Assembly (NCBI RefSeq): GCF_000687555.1
Contig: NZ_JHWJ01000001.1
Location: 310,001-374,000 of the forward strand
Direction of reading: 5' to 3'
Origin: [Clostridium] aerotolerans DSM 5434
Lineage (GTDB): Bacteria; Bacillota; Clostridia; Lachnospirales; Lachnospiraceae
DNA length: 64,000 nt
Part shown: piece after piece, positions 26,312 to 34,442 of the stretch
Position numbering within the stretch: the first letter of the stretch is position 1
Layout of the letters: every line of letters starts with the position of its first letter
Position numbers and translations under genes: made by a program
Notes under the pieces: model-generated
What the model was told of the DNA's origin: nothing
Seen by the model: the letters and a program-made list of their open reading frames with translations, nothing else
Databases searched by the model: none

Positions 26312-27835
26312 TTGAGAAATCTGGTGACTGGAGATCAGATGAAAGAAGTGGATCGCTATACCATAGAAACCATTGGAATCCCTTCTCTGGTTCTTATGGA
26401 GCGGGCGGCTTTGGCCGTTGTCAGTGAGATAGAAGCGCTGGTTAATAAGAAAAGCAATATCTGGGTTCTATGCGGCAATGGAAATAATGGAGGAGATGGC
26501 ATTGCCGTTGCCAGGCTCCTTCATTTAAAAGGATACAAGACCTGGGCAATCCTTGCTGGAACCAGGGAGAATGGAAGCAGGGAATGGCTGGTGCAGCTTG
26601 ACATAGCCAAAAAGCTTGGAGTCCAATTGGTAAACTGCCCGGAATTTCCCCCTGGAGACTGCGATCTGCTTGTAGATGCTCTGTTTGGCGTTGGTCTTAA
26701 CAGGGAGGTACTTGGCACCTATAAGGAAATTATGGAAAAGGCCATCGCTTTAAGGCCTGAAATTACGGTAGCAGTGGATATTCCCTCCGGCATACATTCT
26801 GACTCAGGGCAGATCATGGGGACAGCGTTACGGGCAGATGTAACGGTCACCTTTGGCTTTGAGAAGCTTGGAACCATGCTGTATCCGGGAAAAGAGTACA
26901 GCGGCAGGGTTGTGATAGCGGACATCGGTTTTCCTGATCAAAGTCTTTCCGCCATCAAGCCAAGCTTTTTTACCTTTGAATCAGGGGATACAAAGGAAAT
27001 TCCTCTGCGTCCGGCCTATTCCAACAAAGGCAGCTTCGGCAAGGTCCTGGTGGTTGCGGGAGGGCGTAATATGAGCGGTGCGGCCTACTTAAGCGCCCTT
27101 GCAGCTTACCGGACCGGGGCGGGCCTTGTGAAGATATTTACAATAGAAGAAAACCGTACAATTCTTCAGTCAGGGCTGCCGGAGGCAATTATTGCAACGT
27201 ATGACCCGGAAGAAGCCGCAGCAGATACGACAGCCTTTAAGGAACTTTTGAAAAAACAGTGTGAGTGGGCCAGTGTCATCGTTCTTGGGCCTGGACTTGG
27301 GCGAGAGCCTTATGTGAAGAATCTGGTGGAAGAGGTGCTTACAAACGCCTATGTCCCGATTATCCTGGATGCAGATGGACTGGGTGCCATTGCCGATCAT
27401 CCGGATCTGACCGGATATTTTACTGAAAATATTATAGTGACTCCCCACCTTGGGGAGATGGCAAGACTGACCGGAAGCTCGGTGGAGGCCATTAAAAAGA
27501 ATTTAATTGCGGCAGCCAGGGAATACGCAGACCGTTTTGGCATCACCTGCGTTTTAAAGGATGCCGTGACCATAGGCGCGCTAAAGAATCAGAGGACCTA
27601 TGTAAATTCCTCCGGTAACAGTGCCATGGCAAAAGCAGGATCCGGTGATGTTTTAACAGGGATCATAGCCGGACTTTTAGCTCTTGGGCTTGAGGAATCC
27701 GATGGGGCAGCATTAGGGGTCTGGCTTCATGGGCTGGCCGGAGATGCCGTGCGGGAAAAATACGGAAGTTACAGTCTTTTAGCAAGTCAGCTGACAGAAG
27801 AAATTTATACAATATTGCAGGAGCAAACGAGGTAA
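26312..27835 (+). CDS. Bifunctional NAD(P)H-hydrate epimerase / ADP-dependent NAD(P)H-hydrate dehydratase
   Basis: This 507-residue fused protein repairs damaged NAD(P)HX. The N-terminal YjeF domain (about 1-210) has VLCGNGNNGGDGIAVARLL and DALFGVGLNR. The C-terminal ribokinase-like domain (about 225-505) has GRNMSGAAYLSALAAYRTGAGLVK, VILGPGLGREP and the catalytic GNSAMAKAGSGDVLTGII. The start is TTG at 26312, 8 nt after AAAGGTGA; an ATG at 26339 would cut into the domain. alr starts 7 nt downstream, so the two are an operon. Confidence 0.95.
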   Translation: MRNLVTGDQMKEVDRYTIETIGIPSLVLMERAALAVVSEIEALVNKKSNIWVLCGNGNNGGDGIAVARLLHLKGYKTWAILAGTRENGSREWLVQLDIAKKLGVQLVNCPEFPPGDCDLLVDALFGVGLNREVLGTYKEIMEKAIALRPEITVAVDIPSGIHSDSGQIMGTALRADVTVTFGFEKLGTMLYPGKEYSGRVVIADIGFPDQSLSAIKPSFFTFESGDTKEIPLRPAYSNKGSFGKVLVVAGGRNMSGAAYLSALAAYRTGAGLVKIFTIEENRTILQSGLPEAIIATYDPEEAAADTTAFKELLKKQCEWASVIVLGPGLGREPYVKNLVEEVLTNAYVPIILDADGLGAIADHPDLTGYFTENIIVTPHLGEMARLTGSSVEAIKKNLIAAAREYADRFGITCVLKDAVTIGALKNQRTYVNSSGNSAMAKAGSGDVLTGIIAGLLALGLEESDGAALGVWLHGLAGDAVREKYGSYSLLASQLTEEIYTILQEQTR

Positions 27836-27842
27836 CAGGAAG

Positions 27843-29030
27843 ATGAGATTATATGGCAGGGTTTTTGAAACGGTGGATTTGGATGCAGTCAGACACAATA
27901 TGGAGGCCATGAGAGCAAATCTGACAGAAGGAACGAAGATGATCGGCGTTGTGAAGTCAGATGGTTATGGACATGGATCGGTTCCTGTTGCCATGGCAAT
28001 CGACCCTTATGTGTGGGGATATGCAGTCGCTACCGTAGAGGAGGGGGTTATTTTAAGAAAGCACGGCATTGAAAAGCCCATTCTGGTGCTTGGTGTCGTT
28101 CCTGCTGACGGCTACGACCTTTTGATCCAGTATGGAATCGCATCGGCAGTGTTCCAATATAAAAGAGCCAGCCTTCTTTCAGAAGCAGCTCTGAGGGCAG
28201 GAAAAAAAGCCGTCATTCATTTAGTGGTGGATACTGGTATGAGCCGGATCGGACTTCCTGTAACGGAGGAAGCTGCCGATGAGGCGGTGAAGATAAAAAG
28301 TCTTTCAGGAATTGAAGTGGAAGGATTATTCACTCATTTTGCAAAGGCAGATGAGACAGATAAGACGGCTACCAACAGGCAGATGGAGGAGTACCGGAGA
28401 TTTACAGACCTGCTTTTGGAAAGAGGTGTAGAGATTCCTATCCTTCACTGTTCCAACAGTGCCGGTATCCTGGATCTTCCGGCTGCTAATTTCCATGCGG
28501 TCCGGGCCGGTATCTCTATTTATGGTCTTTATCCTTCCCATGAGGTTGACAAAGAGACCGTAAAGCTTAGACCTGTCATGGGGTTAAAAAGCGTGGTTAC
28601 TTACATAAAAACAATCGCACCAGGTACGGCTGTAAGCTATGGAGGCACCTTTGTTGCTGATAAAGAAATGGTGATAGCCACCATACCCGTAGGATATGGG
28701 GACGGGTATCCCAGAAACCTTTCCGGTAAAGGTGAGGTACTGATCCGGGGTCAGAGAGCCAGGATTCTTGGAAGGGTGTGCATGGATCAGTTCATGGTGG
28801 ATGTCACGGACATTGAAGGCGTGGAGGAAGATGACGAAGCTGTTTTGATTGGGAAACAGGGAGAGAATGAGATTACCGTAGAGGACATAGCAGAAGCCTG
28901 CGGTGGATTTCATTACGAAATTTTATGTGATATCGGCAAACGGGTCCCCAGAGTCTACATTCAGGGAGGCGAGGTAGCAGGTACCAAGGATTATTTTGAT
29001 GATATTTATAAAGGGTTTCAAAAGGTGTGA
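27843..29030 (+). CDS. alr: Alanine racemase
   Basis: This 395-residue PLP enzyme makes D-alanine for peptidoglycan. The PLP Lys lies in GVVKSDGYGHG and the second catalytic base, Tyr, lies in TAVSYGGTFVA. The product-binding segment VCMDQFMVDVT is present. ACAGGAAG precedes the ATG. It sits between the NAD(P)HX repair gene and mazF, a common Firmicute order. Confidence 0.96.
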   Translation: MRLYGRVFETVDLDAVRHNMEAMRANLTEGTKMIGVVKSDGYGHGSVPVAMAIDPYVWGYAVATVEEGVILRKHGIEKPILVLGVVPADGYDLLIQYGIASAVFQYKRASLLSEAALRAGKKAVIHLVVDTGMSRIGLPVTEEAADEAVKIKSLSGIEVEGLFTHFAKADETDKTATNRQMEEYRRFTDLLLERGVEIPILHCSNSAGILDLPAANFHAVRAGISIYGLYPSHEVDKETVKLRPVMGLKSVVTYIKTIAPGTAVSYGGTFVADKEMVIATIPVGYGDGYPRNLSGKGEVLIRGQRARILGRVCMDQFMVDVTDIEGVEEDDEAVLIGKQGENEITVEDIAEACGGFHYEILCDIGKRVPRVYIQGGEVAGTKDYFDDIYKGFQKV

Positions 29031-29145
29031 TAACAAACTCCATGTCCAAAACATATCATAAGGTATGCAGTGGAAAAACTTAAGTGTATACACGAGTCAA
29101 AGAAGGTCAATAATAGACTTAAATAAATTGACGGAGTGTGATAAT

Positions 29146-29493
29146 GTGATAATCAGACGTGGAGACATCTATTATGCCGATTTGAGACCGGTGGTAGGTT
29201 CTGAACAAGGCGGTATTCGCCCGGTTCTTATTATACAGAACGACATAGGAAATAAGCACAGCCCAACGGTGATCTGTGCAGCGATTACTTCCAGAATGAA
29301 CAAGGCTAAGCTCCCCACCCATGTGGAGCTCGATACAAAAAAATGCGACATGATTAAAGATTCGGTAATTCTTTTAGAGCAGCTGCGTACCATTGATAAG
29401 CAGAGGCTGAAAGAGAAGATTTGCCATATCGATGAAGAACTTCAGCAGGAAGTGGACTGTGCATTGAGGGTCAGCCTGGAACTGGGTACATAG
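29146..29493 (+). CDS. MazF/NdoA-type endoribonuclease toxin without an adjacent antitoxin
   Basis: This 115-residue PemK/MazF protein cleaves mRNA at short sequence motifs in related species. It starts [32 protein letters not shown], with the active-site Arg/Thr region in [20 protein letters not shown]. The start is GTG at 29146 after GGAG (29133-29136); upstream in-frame codons lack a ribosome site and encode unrelated sequence. In Bacillus the antitoxin gene lies between alr and ndoA. Here only 115 nt separate them and no antitoxin frame is present. Confidence 0.92.
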   Translation: MIIRRGDIYYADLRPVVGSEQGGIRPVLIIQNDIGNKHSPTVICAAITSRMNKAKLPTHVELDTKKCDMIKDSVILLEQLRTIDKQRLKEKICHIDEELQQEVDCALRVSLELGT

Positions 29494-29500
29494 TTCATTA

Positions 29501-29529
29501 TTGACGGAATGCTGATAAAATGGTATATT
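29501..29529 (+). promoter_or_regulatory. Promoter of the CNNM/CBS protein gene
   Basis: TTGACG (29501-29506), a 17-bp spacer and TATATT (29524-29529). Confidence 0.65.
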
Positions 29530-29587
29530 TTTATTTAGTTGCATGAAAAATACGAATGATAATGAACAAAAGGAGTCGATAGTTAGA

Positions 29588-30994
29588 ATGGACGATGGCA
29601 ATCCGCTTATACGCGTGATTATTTTTATTGCTTTTATCGTATTAGACGCAATATTTTATGGTTTTGGAGCAGCAATCCAAAATGTGAATTCAAGCGAACT
29701 GGAGCACCAGATGGAGAATGGGAGTGAAAAGGCCAGGAAGCTGTTACATATTGTTAACAGACCTACGCCTTTCGTAAATACCATTCAGATTACTACTAAT
29801 TTAATCGGTATGATTACCGGAGCCTTTGTACTGGAAGAGCTGGGAGCCAACTTAGGGAATATTTTAATTGGAAATCATGCATTTCCTGGAAAGTGGATCT
29901 CTCTTTTAAGTCTTTTTGTAGTGGCATTGGCACTGATTGTGCTGCTCATCAGCTTTGGTATTATTATACCAAAACGCTGTGCAGCGAAGAATCCAGAGAA
30001 GTGGGGATTTGCACTTTTGCCGGTCGTAAGCATTCTTATGATTCCGGTGAGGCCAGTAGCCTGGCTTGCAAACCTGGTAGCATTTTTTGTCTTGAAACTG
30101 CTTGGAATCGGTATGGCAACAGATAATGAGAACGTTACAGAAGAGGACATCATGTCTATGGTTAACGAGGGTCATGAGCAAGGCGTGTTAGAGGCCAGGG
30201 AAGCGGAGATGATTACCAACATCTTTGAGCTGAACGACAAAGAGGCCGGCGATATCATGACTCATAGAAAAAGCCTTGTGGCTTTGGATGGAGATATGCC
30301 CCTTCGGGAAGCAGTTGATTTTATTCTCAAGGAAGGGCTTAATTCCCGTTATCCCATCTACAGAAAAGATGTGGATGACATCATTGGTATCCTTCATATG
30401 AAAGATGCCCTTATTGCCGTGGAGCACAGAAAGAATGTGTCCCGGAAGTTGTGGGAGATAGAAGGTCTTTTGCGGGAGGCTGTCTTTATTCCGGAAACCA
30501 GAAATATCAACGAACTGTTTAAAGAGATGCAGTCCGAGAAAATTCATATGGTAATCGTGGTAGATGAGTATGGCCAGACGGCAGGTATCGTTACCATGGA
30601 AGATATTCTGGAAGAAATCGTAGGTAATATTTTAGATGAATACGATCTGGATGAGGAGTATATTATTCCTTCCGAGGATGGTTCCTATGTCATGAATGGC
30701 ATGACGCTTTTGGAAGATGTGGAAAAGGCATTGGATATTGAATTTGAGGAAGAGGATTTTGATTCCTACGATACCATAAGCGGCCTTTTGATTTCAAAGC
30801 TGGACCGAATCCCTCAGGAGGGAGAACAGACGGAGGTATCGATTCTTGGATACCGGTTTAAGATTCTCCAGGTAAAAAATAAAATCATTCAGTCAATTCT
30901 GGTCCGGAAGGAAGAAACCGATGAGCCTAAGGGAGAAGTGGATTCATTAAATAAGATGGAAACAGAGAAGGATCATTCCGAAGCTCTGTCTTAA
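29588..30994 (+). CDS. CNNM/CorC-HlyC family membrane protein with CBS domains
   Basis: This 468-residue protein has an N-terminal CNNM membrane domain of about four helices (residues 5-180). A paired CBS module follows (about 195-320: EAEMITNIFELNDKEAGDIMTHRKSLVALD ... MHVIVVDEYGQTAGIVTMEDILEEIVG, approximate). The C-terminal CorC/HlyC domain has the usual DEYDLDEEYI and DTISGLLISKLDRIPQEGE. Homologues are linked to Mg2+ or Co2+ efflux; the hemolysin name is historical. ATG at 29588 lies 12 nt after AGGAG; the upstream ATG at 29543 lacks a ribosome site. Confidence 0.9.
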   Translation: MDDGNPLIRVIIFIAFIVLDAIFYGFGAAIQNVNSSELEHQMENGSEKARKLLHIVNRPTPFVNTIQITTNLIGMITGAFVLEELGANLGNILIGNHAFPGKWISLLSLFVVALALIVLLISFGIIIPKRCAAKNPEKWGFALLPVVSILMIPVRPVAWLANLVAFFVLKLLGIGMATDNENVTEEDIMSMVNEGHEQGVLEAREAEMITNIFELNDKEAGDIMTHRKSLVALDGDMPLREAVDFILKEGLNSRYPIYRKDVDDIIGILHMKDALIAVEHRKNVSRKLWEIEGLLREAVFIPETRNINELFKEMQSEKIHMVIVVDEYGQTAGIVTMEDILEEIVGNILDEYDLDEEYIIPSEDGSYVMNGMTLLEDVEKALDIEFEEEDFDSYDTISGLLISKLDRIPQEGEQTEVSILGYRFKILQVKNKIIQSILVRKEETDEPKGEVDSLNKMETEKDHSEALS

Positions 30995-31000
30995 TATTTG

Positions 31001-31063
31001 CACAGTCTCTAAAGTATTCCTGCTGTTATGCAGGGGTTCTTTAGAGACTGTGTATTATTTTTT
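31001..31063 (+). terminator. Rho-independent terminator after the CNNM gene
   Basis: A 14-bp stem (CACAGTCTCTAAAG with CTTTAGAGACTGTG) is followed by TATTATTTTTT. Confidence 0.85.
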
Positions 31064-31064
31064 C

Positions 31065-31093
31065 TTGCCAGATGAAATAATAAGTGCTAAAAT
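31065..31093 (+). promoter_or_regulatory. Promoter of the YebC gene
   Basis: TTGCCA (31065-31070), a 17-bp spacer and TAAAAT (31088-31093), starting right after the preceding terminator. Confidence 0.6.
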
Positions 31094-31156
31094 AGAAAAG
31101 ATGTATTTTCTGAAAATAAAGGACGAAATAGAGAAAGAAAAGGAGTGCTTTAAACA

Positions 31157-31885
31157 ATGTCAGGACATTCAAAGTTCGCAAATATCAAACACAAAAAAGA
31201 GAGAAACGATTCTGCAAAAGGTAAGATCTTTACTGTCATCGGAAGAGAGATTGCAGTTGCAGTAAAAGAAGGCGGACCAGACCCTGCAAACAATAGTAGG
31301 CTCCGTGACGTGATTGCAAAGGCCAAGGCAAACAATATGCCTAATGATACCATTGACCGCGGAATCAAAAAAGCGGCTGGTGAGGCTGGTACTGTCAACT
31401 ATGAAACCATTACATACGAAGGTTACGGCCCCAATGGAGTCGCAATTATCGTAGATACATTGACAGACAATAAAAACCGTACGGCGGCAAATGTAAAGAA
31501 TGCATTTACTAAGGGCGGCGGTAATGTAGGAACACCTGGTTGTGTTTCTTTTATGTTTGATAAAAAAGGTCAGATTATTATAGATAAAGAAGAGTGTGAC
31601 ATGGATCCGGATGAGCTTATGATGATCGCTCTGGATGCTGGCGCCGAAGACTTTTCTGAGGAAGAGGACAGCTTTGAAGTAGTAACGGCTCCAGAAGAGT
31701 TCAGTGCGGTAAGAGAAGCGCTGGAGGCAGCGAAAATTCCTATGGTCGAAGCAGATATCACCATGATTCCTCAGACCTGGGCTGAGCTTACCGATGAAGA
31801 TTCCATTAAGAAGATGAACCGGATTTTAGACCTTCTTGATGTAGAAGATGATGTGCAGGCGACCTATCATAACTGGGACGAATAA
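31157..31885 (+). CDS. YebC/PmpR family protein
   Basis: This 242-residue protein begins [18 protein letters not shown], the family signature, and has the three YebC domains with [17 protein letters not shown] and [21 protein letters not shown]. Members act as transcription factors or, more recently shown, help translation of proline-rich stretches. AAAAGGAGTG precedes the ATG. It is monocistronic with its own promoter and terminator. Confidence 0.95.
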   Translation: MSGHSKFANIKHKKERNDSAKGKIFTVIGREIAVAVKEGGPDPANNSRLRDVIAKAKANNMPNDTIDRGIKKAAGEAGTVNYETITYEGYGPNGVAIIVDTLTDNKNRTAANVKNAFTKGGGNVGTPGCVSFMFDKKGQIIIDKEECDMDPDELMMIALDAGAEDFSEEEDSFEVVTAPEEFSAVREALEAAKIPMVEADITMIPQTWAELTDEDSIKKMNRILDLLDVEDDVQATYHNWDE

Positions 31886-31896
31886 AGAAGAATAAA

Positions 31897-31930
31897 AAGA
31901 GCGGGAAAACCTTTGTTTTCCCGCTCTTTC
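31897..31930. terminator. Bidirectional terminator after the YebC gene
   Basis: A 14-bp stem (AAGAGCGGGAAAAC with GTTTTCCCGCTCTT) has a CTTT loop. It serves the convergent YebC and PocR-MCP genes. Confidence 0.85.
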
Positions 31931-32710
31931 TTAAATGGCACCAGTTAACTTACTTACAGAAGTGTTTATGGATCCAACCAGCTCATGAATTCTCTGGTAG
32001 ACACCTCCCGAATTTTTTGAGATTTCACCAAACTCTCTTGCGACCACCGCAAACCCCACTCCAGCATCCCCGGCTCTTGCGGCTTCGATGGAGGCGTTTA
32101 TGGAAAGTATATTTTCCATGGAGGCGACCTTTTGTAAATCCCGGGTTTTTTCTGTGACTTCATCCAATGATTTCTGAATATGTTCAATTTCCACATCGAG
32201 AATATCGTTTCTTTTTTGTGTCGCCGTTTTCATGTATTCTAAGTTGACCAGCTGATTGACCACATTGCCAAGCATCTCTGCAGATGCACGAATCATGGAT
32301 TCCGAACGAACCGGAACCTTTTTTAAAGCAGCCAGGTAATCGTTTTCCGGTATGCCAAGCTCTCTGGCAATATCCCGGAATTTGTTTTCATCTGGTACAC
32401 CTGGTAAAACCTGTCCCCCGATAATGGCTCCAACTTTCTCTCCTTGAACGATAATATCTGTGGAAAAATCCATCAGCCCTGCATGGCAGTAATAAGTACC
32501 GTTCCCTTCGGCGTCACATTTCTGACACCGCTTTGCTCCTTCTTCATTCTTTCTGGTATGCTTCATGCAAAAATCTGTGAAATTACTTCCCTTGGTTAAG
32601 TATTTGCCTTCTCCATCCACTGCGATGGCTGCCAGACCCGTGGCCTCGGAAAACTGATCCTGGATTTTTTGAAGCACATTAAGATCAATAAATTTTCTTA
32701 AGTCTATCAT
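31931..32710 (-). CDS. Soluble PocR-domain sensor with a short chemoreceptor signalling tip
   Basis: This 259-residue cytoplasmic protein has an N-terminal PocR ligand-binding domain (about residues 5-165). The domain carries a Cys/His set (DFCMKHTRKNEEGAKRCQKCD and YYCHAGLMDF) that in this family can bind small molecules or a metal. A shortened methyl-accepting signalling segment follows (about 175-255), keeping the tip ILSINASIEAARAGDAGVGFAVVA. There is no membrane segment or HAMP domain. It probably couples an internal metabolite to the CheA arrays. A promoter lies at 32760-32788 on the minus strand. Confidence 0.88.
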   Translation of the reverse strand: MIDLRKFIDLNVLQKIQDQFSEATGLAAIAVDGEGKYLTKGSNFTDFCMKHTRKNEEGAKRCQKCDAEGNGTYYCHAGLMDFSTDIIVQGEKVGAIIGGQVLPGVPDENKFRDIARELGIPENDYLAALKKVPVRSESMIRASAEMLGNVVNQLVNLEYMKTATQKRNDILDVEIEHIQKSLDEVTEKTRDLQKVASMENILSINASIEAARAGDAGVGFAVVAREFGEISKNSGGVYQRIHELVGSINTSVSKLTGAI

Positions 32711-32759
32711 ATGTATTCCCCGCCTTCTCCCATAAGAATTGGAAACGATTGTAAATATT

Positions 32760-32788
32760 ATTATATAATATTAGTAGAGCAAATACAA
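32760..32788 (-). promoter_or_regulatory. Promoter of the PocR-MCP gene
   Basis: Minus-strand TTGTAT (32788-32783), a 17-bp spacer and perfect TATAAT (32765-32760). Confidence 0.65.
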
Positions 32789-32897
32789 GTAAGGAAGATG
32801 GAATATAGCTTGTAAAAACCCATGGCACAAGGCAAAAGATTGTGCTGCAATCGACCGTGTCAAAAATGTTAAAAAGAAGAAAAAGAGGCATAAGACC

Positions 32898-33533
32898 ATG
32901 GACAGTGACCGGTTGTACCGGGTAAAAAAAGAAGATGTGGACAAATTAAAGGAACTGCTGACGGAATGCTTTGGATCGGATCCTCTCTATAGCAGGCTTA
33001 TACCGGATAAAGAGACAAGGGACCGCTTGCTGCCGGAGCTGTTCGCTTGCGATATGGAAGAATTTCTTCTTACCTGTGAGATTTATGCGGACAGCGAAGA
33101 AATTCACGGCATTATCGTAGTGGAGGATGAATCAGAATCCTTTCATTCCTTAAAGCGTTATGTTTCGGAGGCCATGGCATATGTAAAGACAAAAGGGTAT
33201 CTGATCAAGGAGGATCCATCTCTTAAGACCTTGTGGAATTTCTTCCAGTTCAGGGATTATTTAAACTCCAAATGGACAGAAAAGCTCCATACTCAAAACC
33301 GGCTGCATATCATATATCTTGCGGTGAGACCTGCCATGCAGCGTCATGGCATCTCAGCCTTTTTGTTAAAGGAAACGATGGAATATGCGGATAAGAACGG
33401 GCTCATAATCACCCTGGAAACCCATAAAGAGGGGAATGTATCTTTTTATCAGCATTTTGGCTTTGAACTATACGAAGTTGTTGAAAAGCAATTTGACTTA
33501 AAACAGTATTGCCTGATTCGTAATCATAAATGA
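32898..33533 (+). CDS. GNAT-family acetyltransferase
   Basis: This 211-residue protein has the GNAT acetyl-CoA region in its second half: LHIIYLAVRPAMQRHGISAFLLKETMEYA, followed by LETHKEGNVSFYQHFGFELYEVV. The first half is less conserved and may bind the acceptor, which cannot be inferred. AGAGG lies before the ATG. It is convergent with the next GNAT gene; the two stop codons are only 2 nt apart, with no terminator between. Confidence 0.85.
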   Translation: MDSDRLYRVKKEDVDKLKELLTECFGSDPLYSRLIPDKETRDRLLPELFACDMEEFLLTCEIYADSEEIHGIIVVEDESESFHSLKRYVSEAMAYVKTKGYLIKEDPSLKTLWNFFQFRDYLNSKWTEKLHTQNRLHIIYLAVRPAMQRHGISAFLLKETMEYADKNGLIITLETHKEGNVSFYQHFGFELYEVVEKQFDLKQYCLIRNHK

Positions 33534-33535
33534 GT

Positions 33536-34303
33536 TTAATATACATAATAGGACAGGCTTTCAGTGATCTGAAATCCTGCTTTTTTATAGAGTGAAATAG
33601 CTGGCTTGTTGAGGCCGGAAACCTGGAGAAACAGCTTTTTAAACCGTCTTGCATTGGGATGGGCAAAATACGTATCTAAAAAAAGGGAAAGACAGGCACT
33701 TCCCAGTCCCTGGTTTCTGTAAGGTTCTGAAATTTCAAAACCATAAAAATAAGCTCCATGTTCCAGAGAGTCGAGACAGCAGGATCCCACCTGCTCTCCA
33801 TCAAGCAAAAAGACGCACTGAATCGGGGTCTCTTCCGGAGAAGAGGCGATGGAGAGGGATAGGGCATCAAAAGAAGGCCCCTCCTTTAGACGGCTTGTCT
33901 TTATGGATTGGGTCAGCGGTAGCTCCATGATGTGCTCCTGATACCAAAAGGAAGCATCCATGGCACGTAATGCGTGGATGGTATCCTTACAGGATTCATC
34001 TACGGGAAATATAAGATCACTGTCTCCTGTTTCATCTAAAAGCGTTTCGATCAGCCTGGTAAAATATCCTTTTTGTCTGTGCCCGGGGTGAGTGAATCCA
34101 CTGCATTCATAATCCATATTTTCGGTAAAAAATGCACAGAGGACGGATAAGAGGGTTTCTTCGTCGTATAATAAGAAGTAAATACAATCTTCTTCCGTTG
34201 GAAGTGTCAGAGAAATATGATCATGACTTTTGCAAACTTCCTGAAGCGTGATTGCATCATTTTTTTGTGTTTGACTTGGGGCATTGGTGCGGATTACATT
34301 CAT
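33536..34303 (-). CDS. Tandem-GNAT acetyltransferase
   Basis: This 255-residue protein appears to hold two GNAT units. Each has its own acetyl-CoA loop: HPGHRQKGYFTRLIETLLDE at about residues 88-107, and the EPYRNQGLGSACLSLFLD region at about 193-210. A classical C-terminal end (GLNKPAISLYKKAGFQI) follows. The acceptor is unknown. The frame is open back to 34477, which would overlap the oligopeptidase gene, but AGGAG (34315-34311) sits 7 nt before the ATG at 34303. Confidence 0.82.
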   Translation of the reverse strand: MNVIRTNAPSQTQKNDAITLQEVCKSHDHISLTLPTEEDCIYFLLYDEETLLSVLCAFFTENMDYECSGFTHPGHRQKGYFTRLIETLLDETGDSDLIFPVDESCKDTIHALRAMDASFWYQEHIMELPLTQSIKTSRLKEGPSFDALSLSIASSPEETPIQCVFLLDGEQVGSCCLDSLEHGAYFYGFEISEPYRNQGLGSACLSLFLDTYFAHPNARRFKKLFLQVSGLNKPAISLYKKAGFQITESLSYYVY

Positions 34304-34330
34304 ATCATGGCTCCTGATTTGTTTTCCTAT

Positions 34331-34360
34331 AGTATAATACAAAAAAACATGAAAATTCAA
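34331..34360 (-). promoter_or_regulatory. Candidate promoter of the tandem-GNAT gene
   Basis: Minus-strand TTGAAT (34360-34355), an 18-bp spacer and TATACT (34336-34331). Confidence 0.5.
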
Positions 34361-34382
34361 TGAAATATTTCCATATTTCCAG

Positions 34383-34411
34383 TTGTTTCTTTGAAATATG
34401 GGTGATAGAAT
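34383..34411 (+). promoter_or_regulatory. Candidate promoter of the oligopeptidase F gene
   Basis: TTGTTT (34383-34388), a 17-bp spacer and TAGAAT (34406-34411). The implied start near 34418 excludes the ATG at 34398 as start codon. Confidence 0.55.
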
Positions 34412-34442
34412 AAACACAAGTAAAGCAGTTGGAGGGATATCA

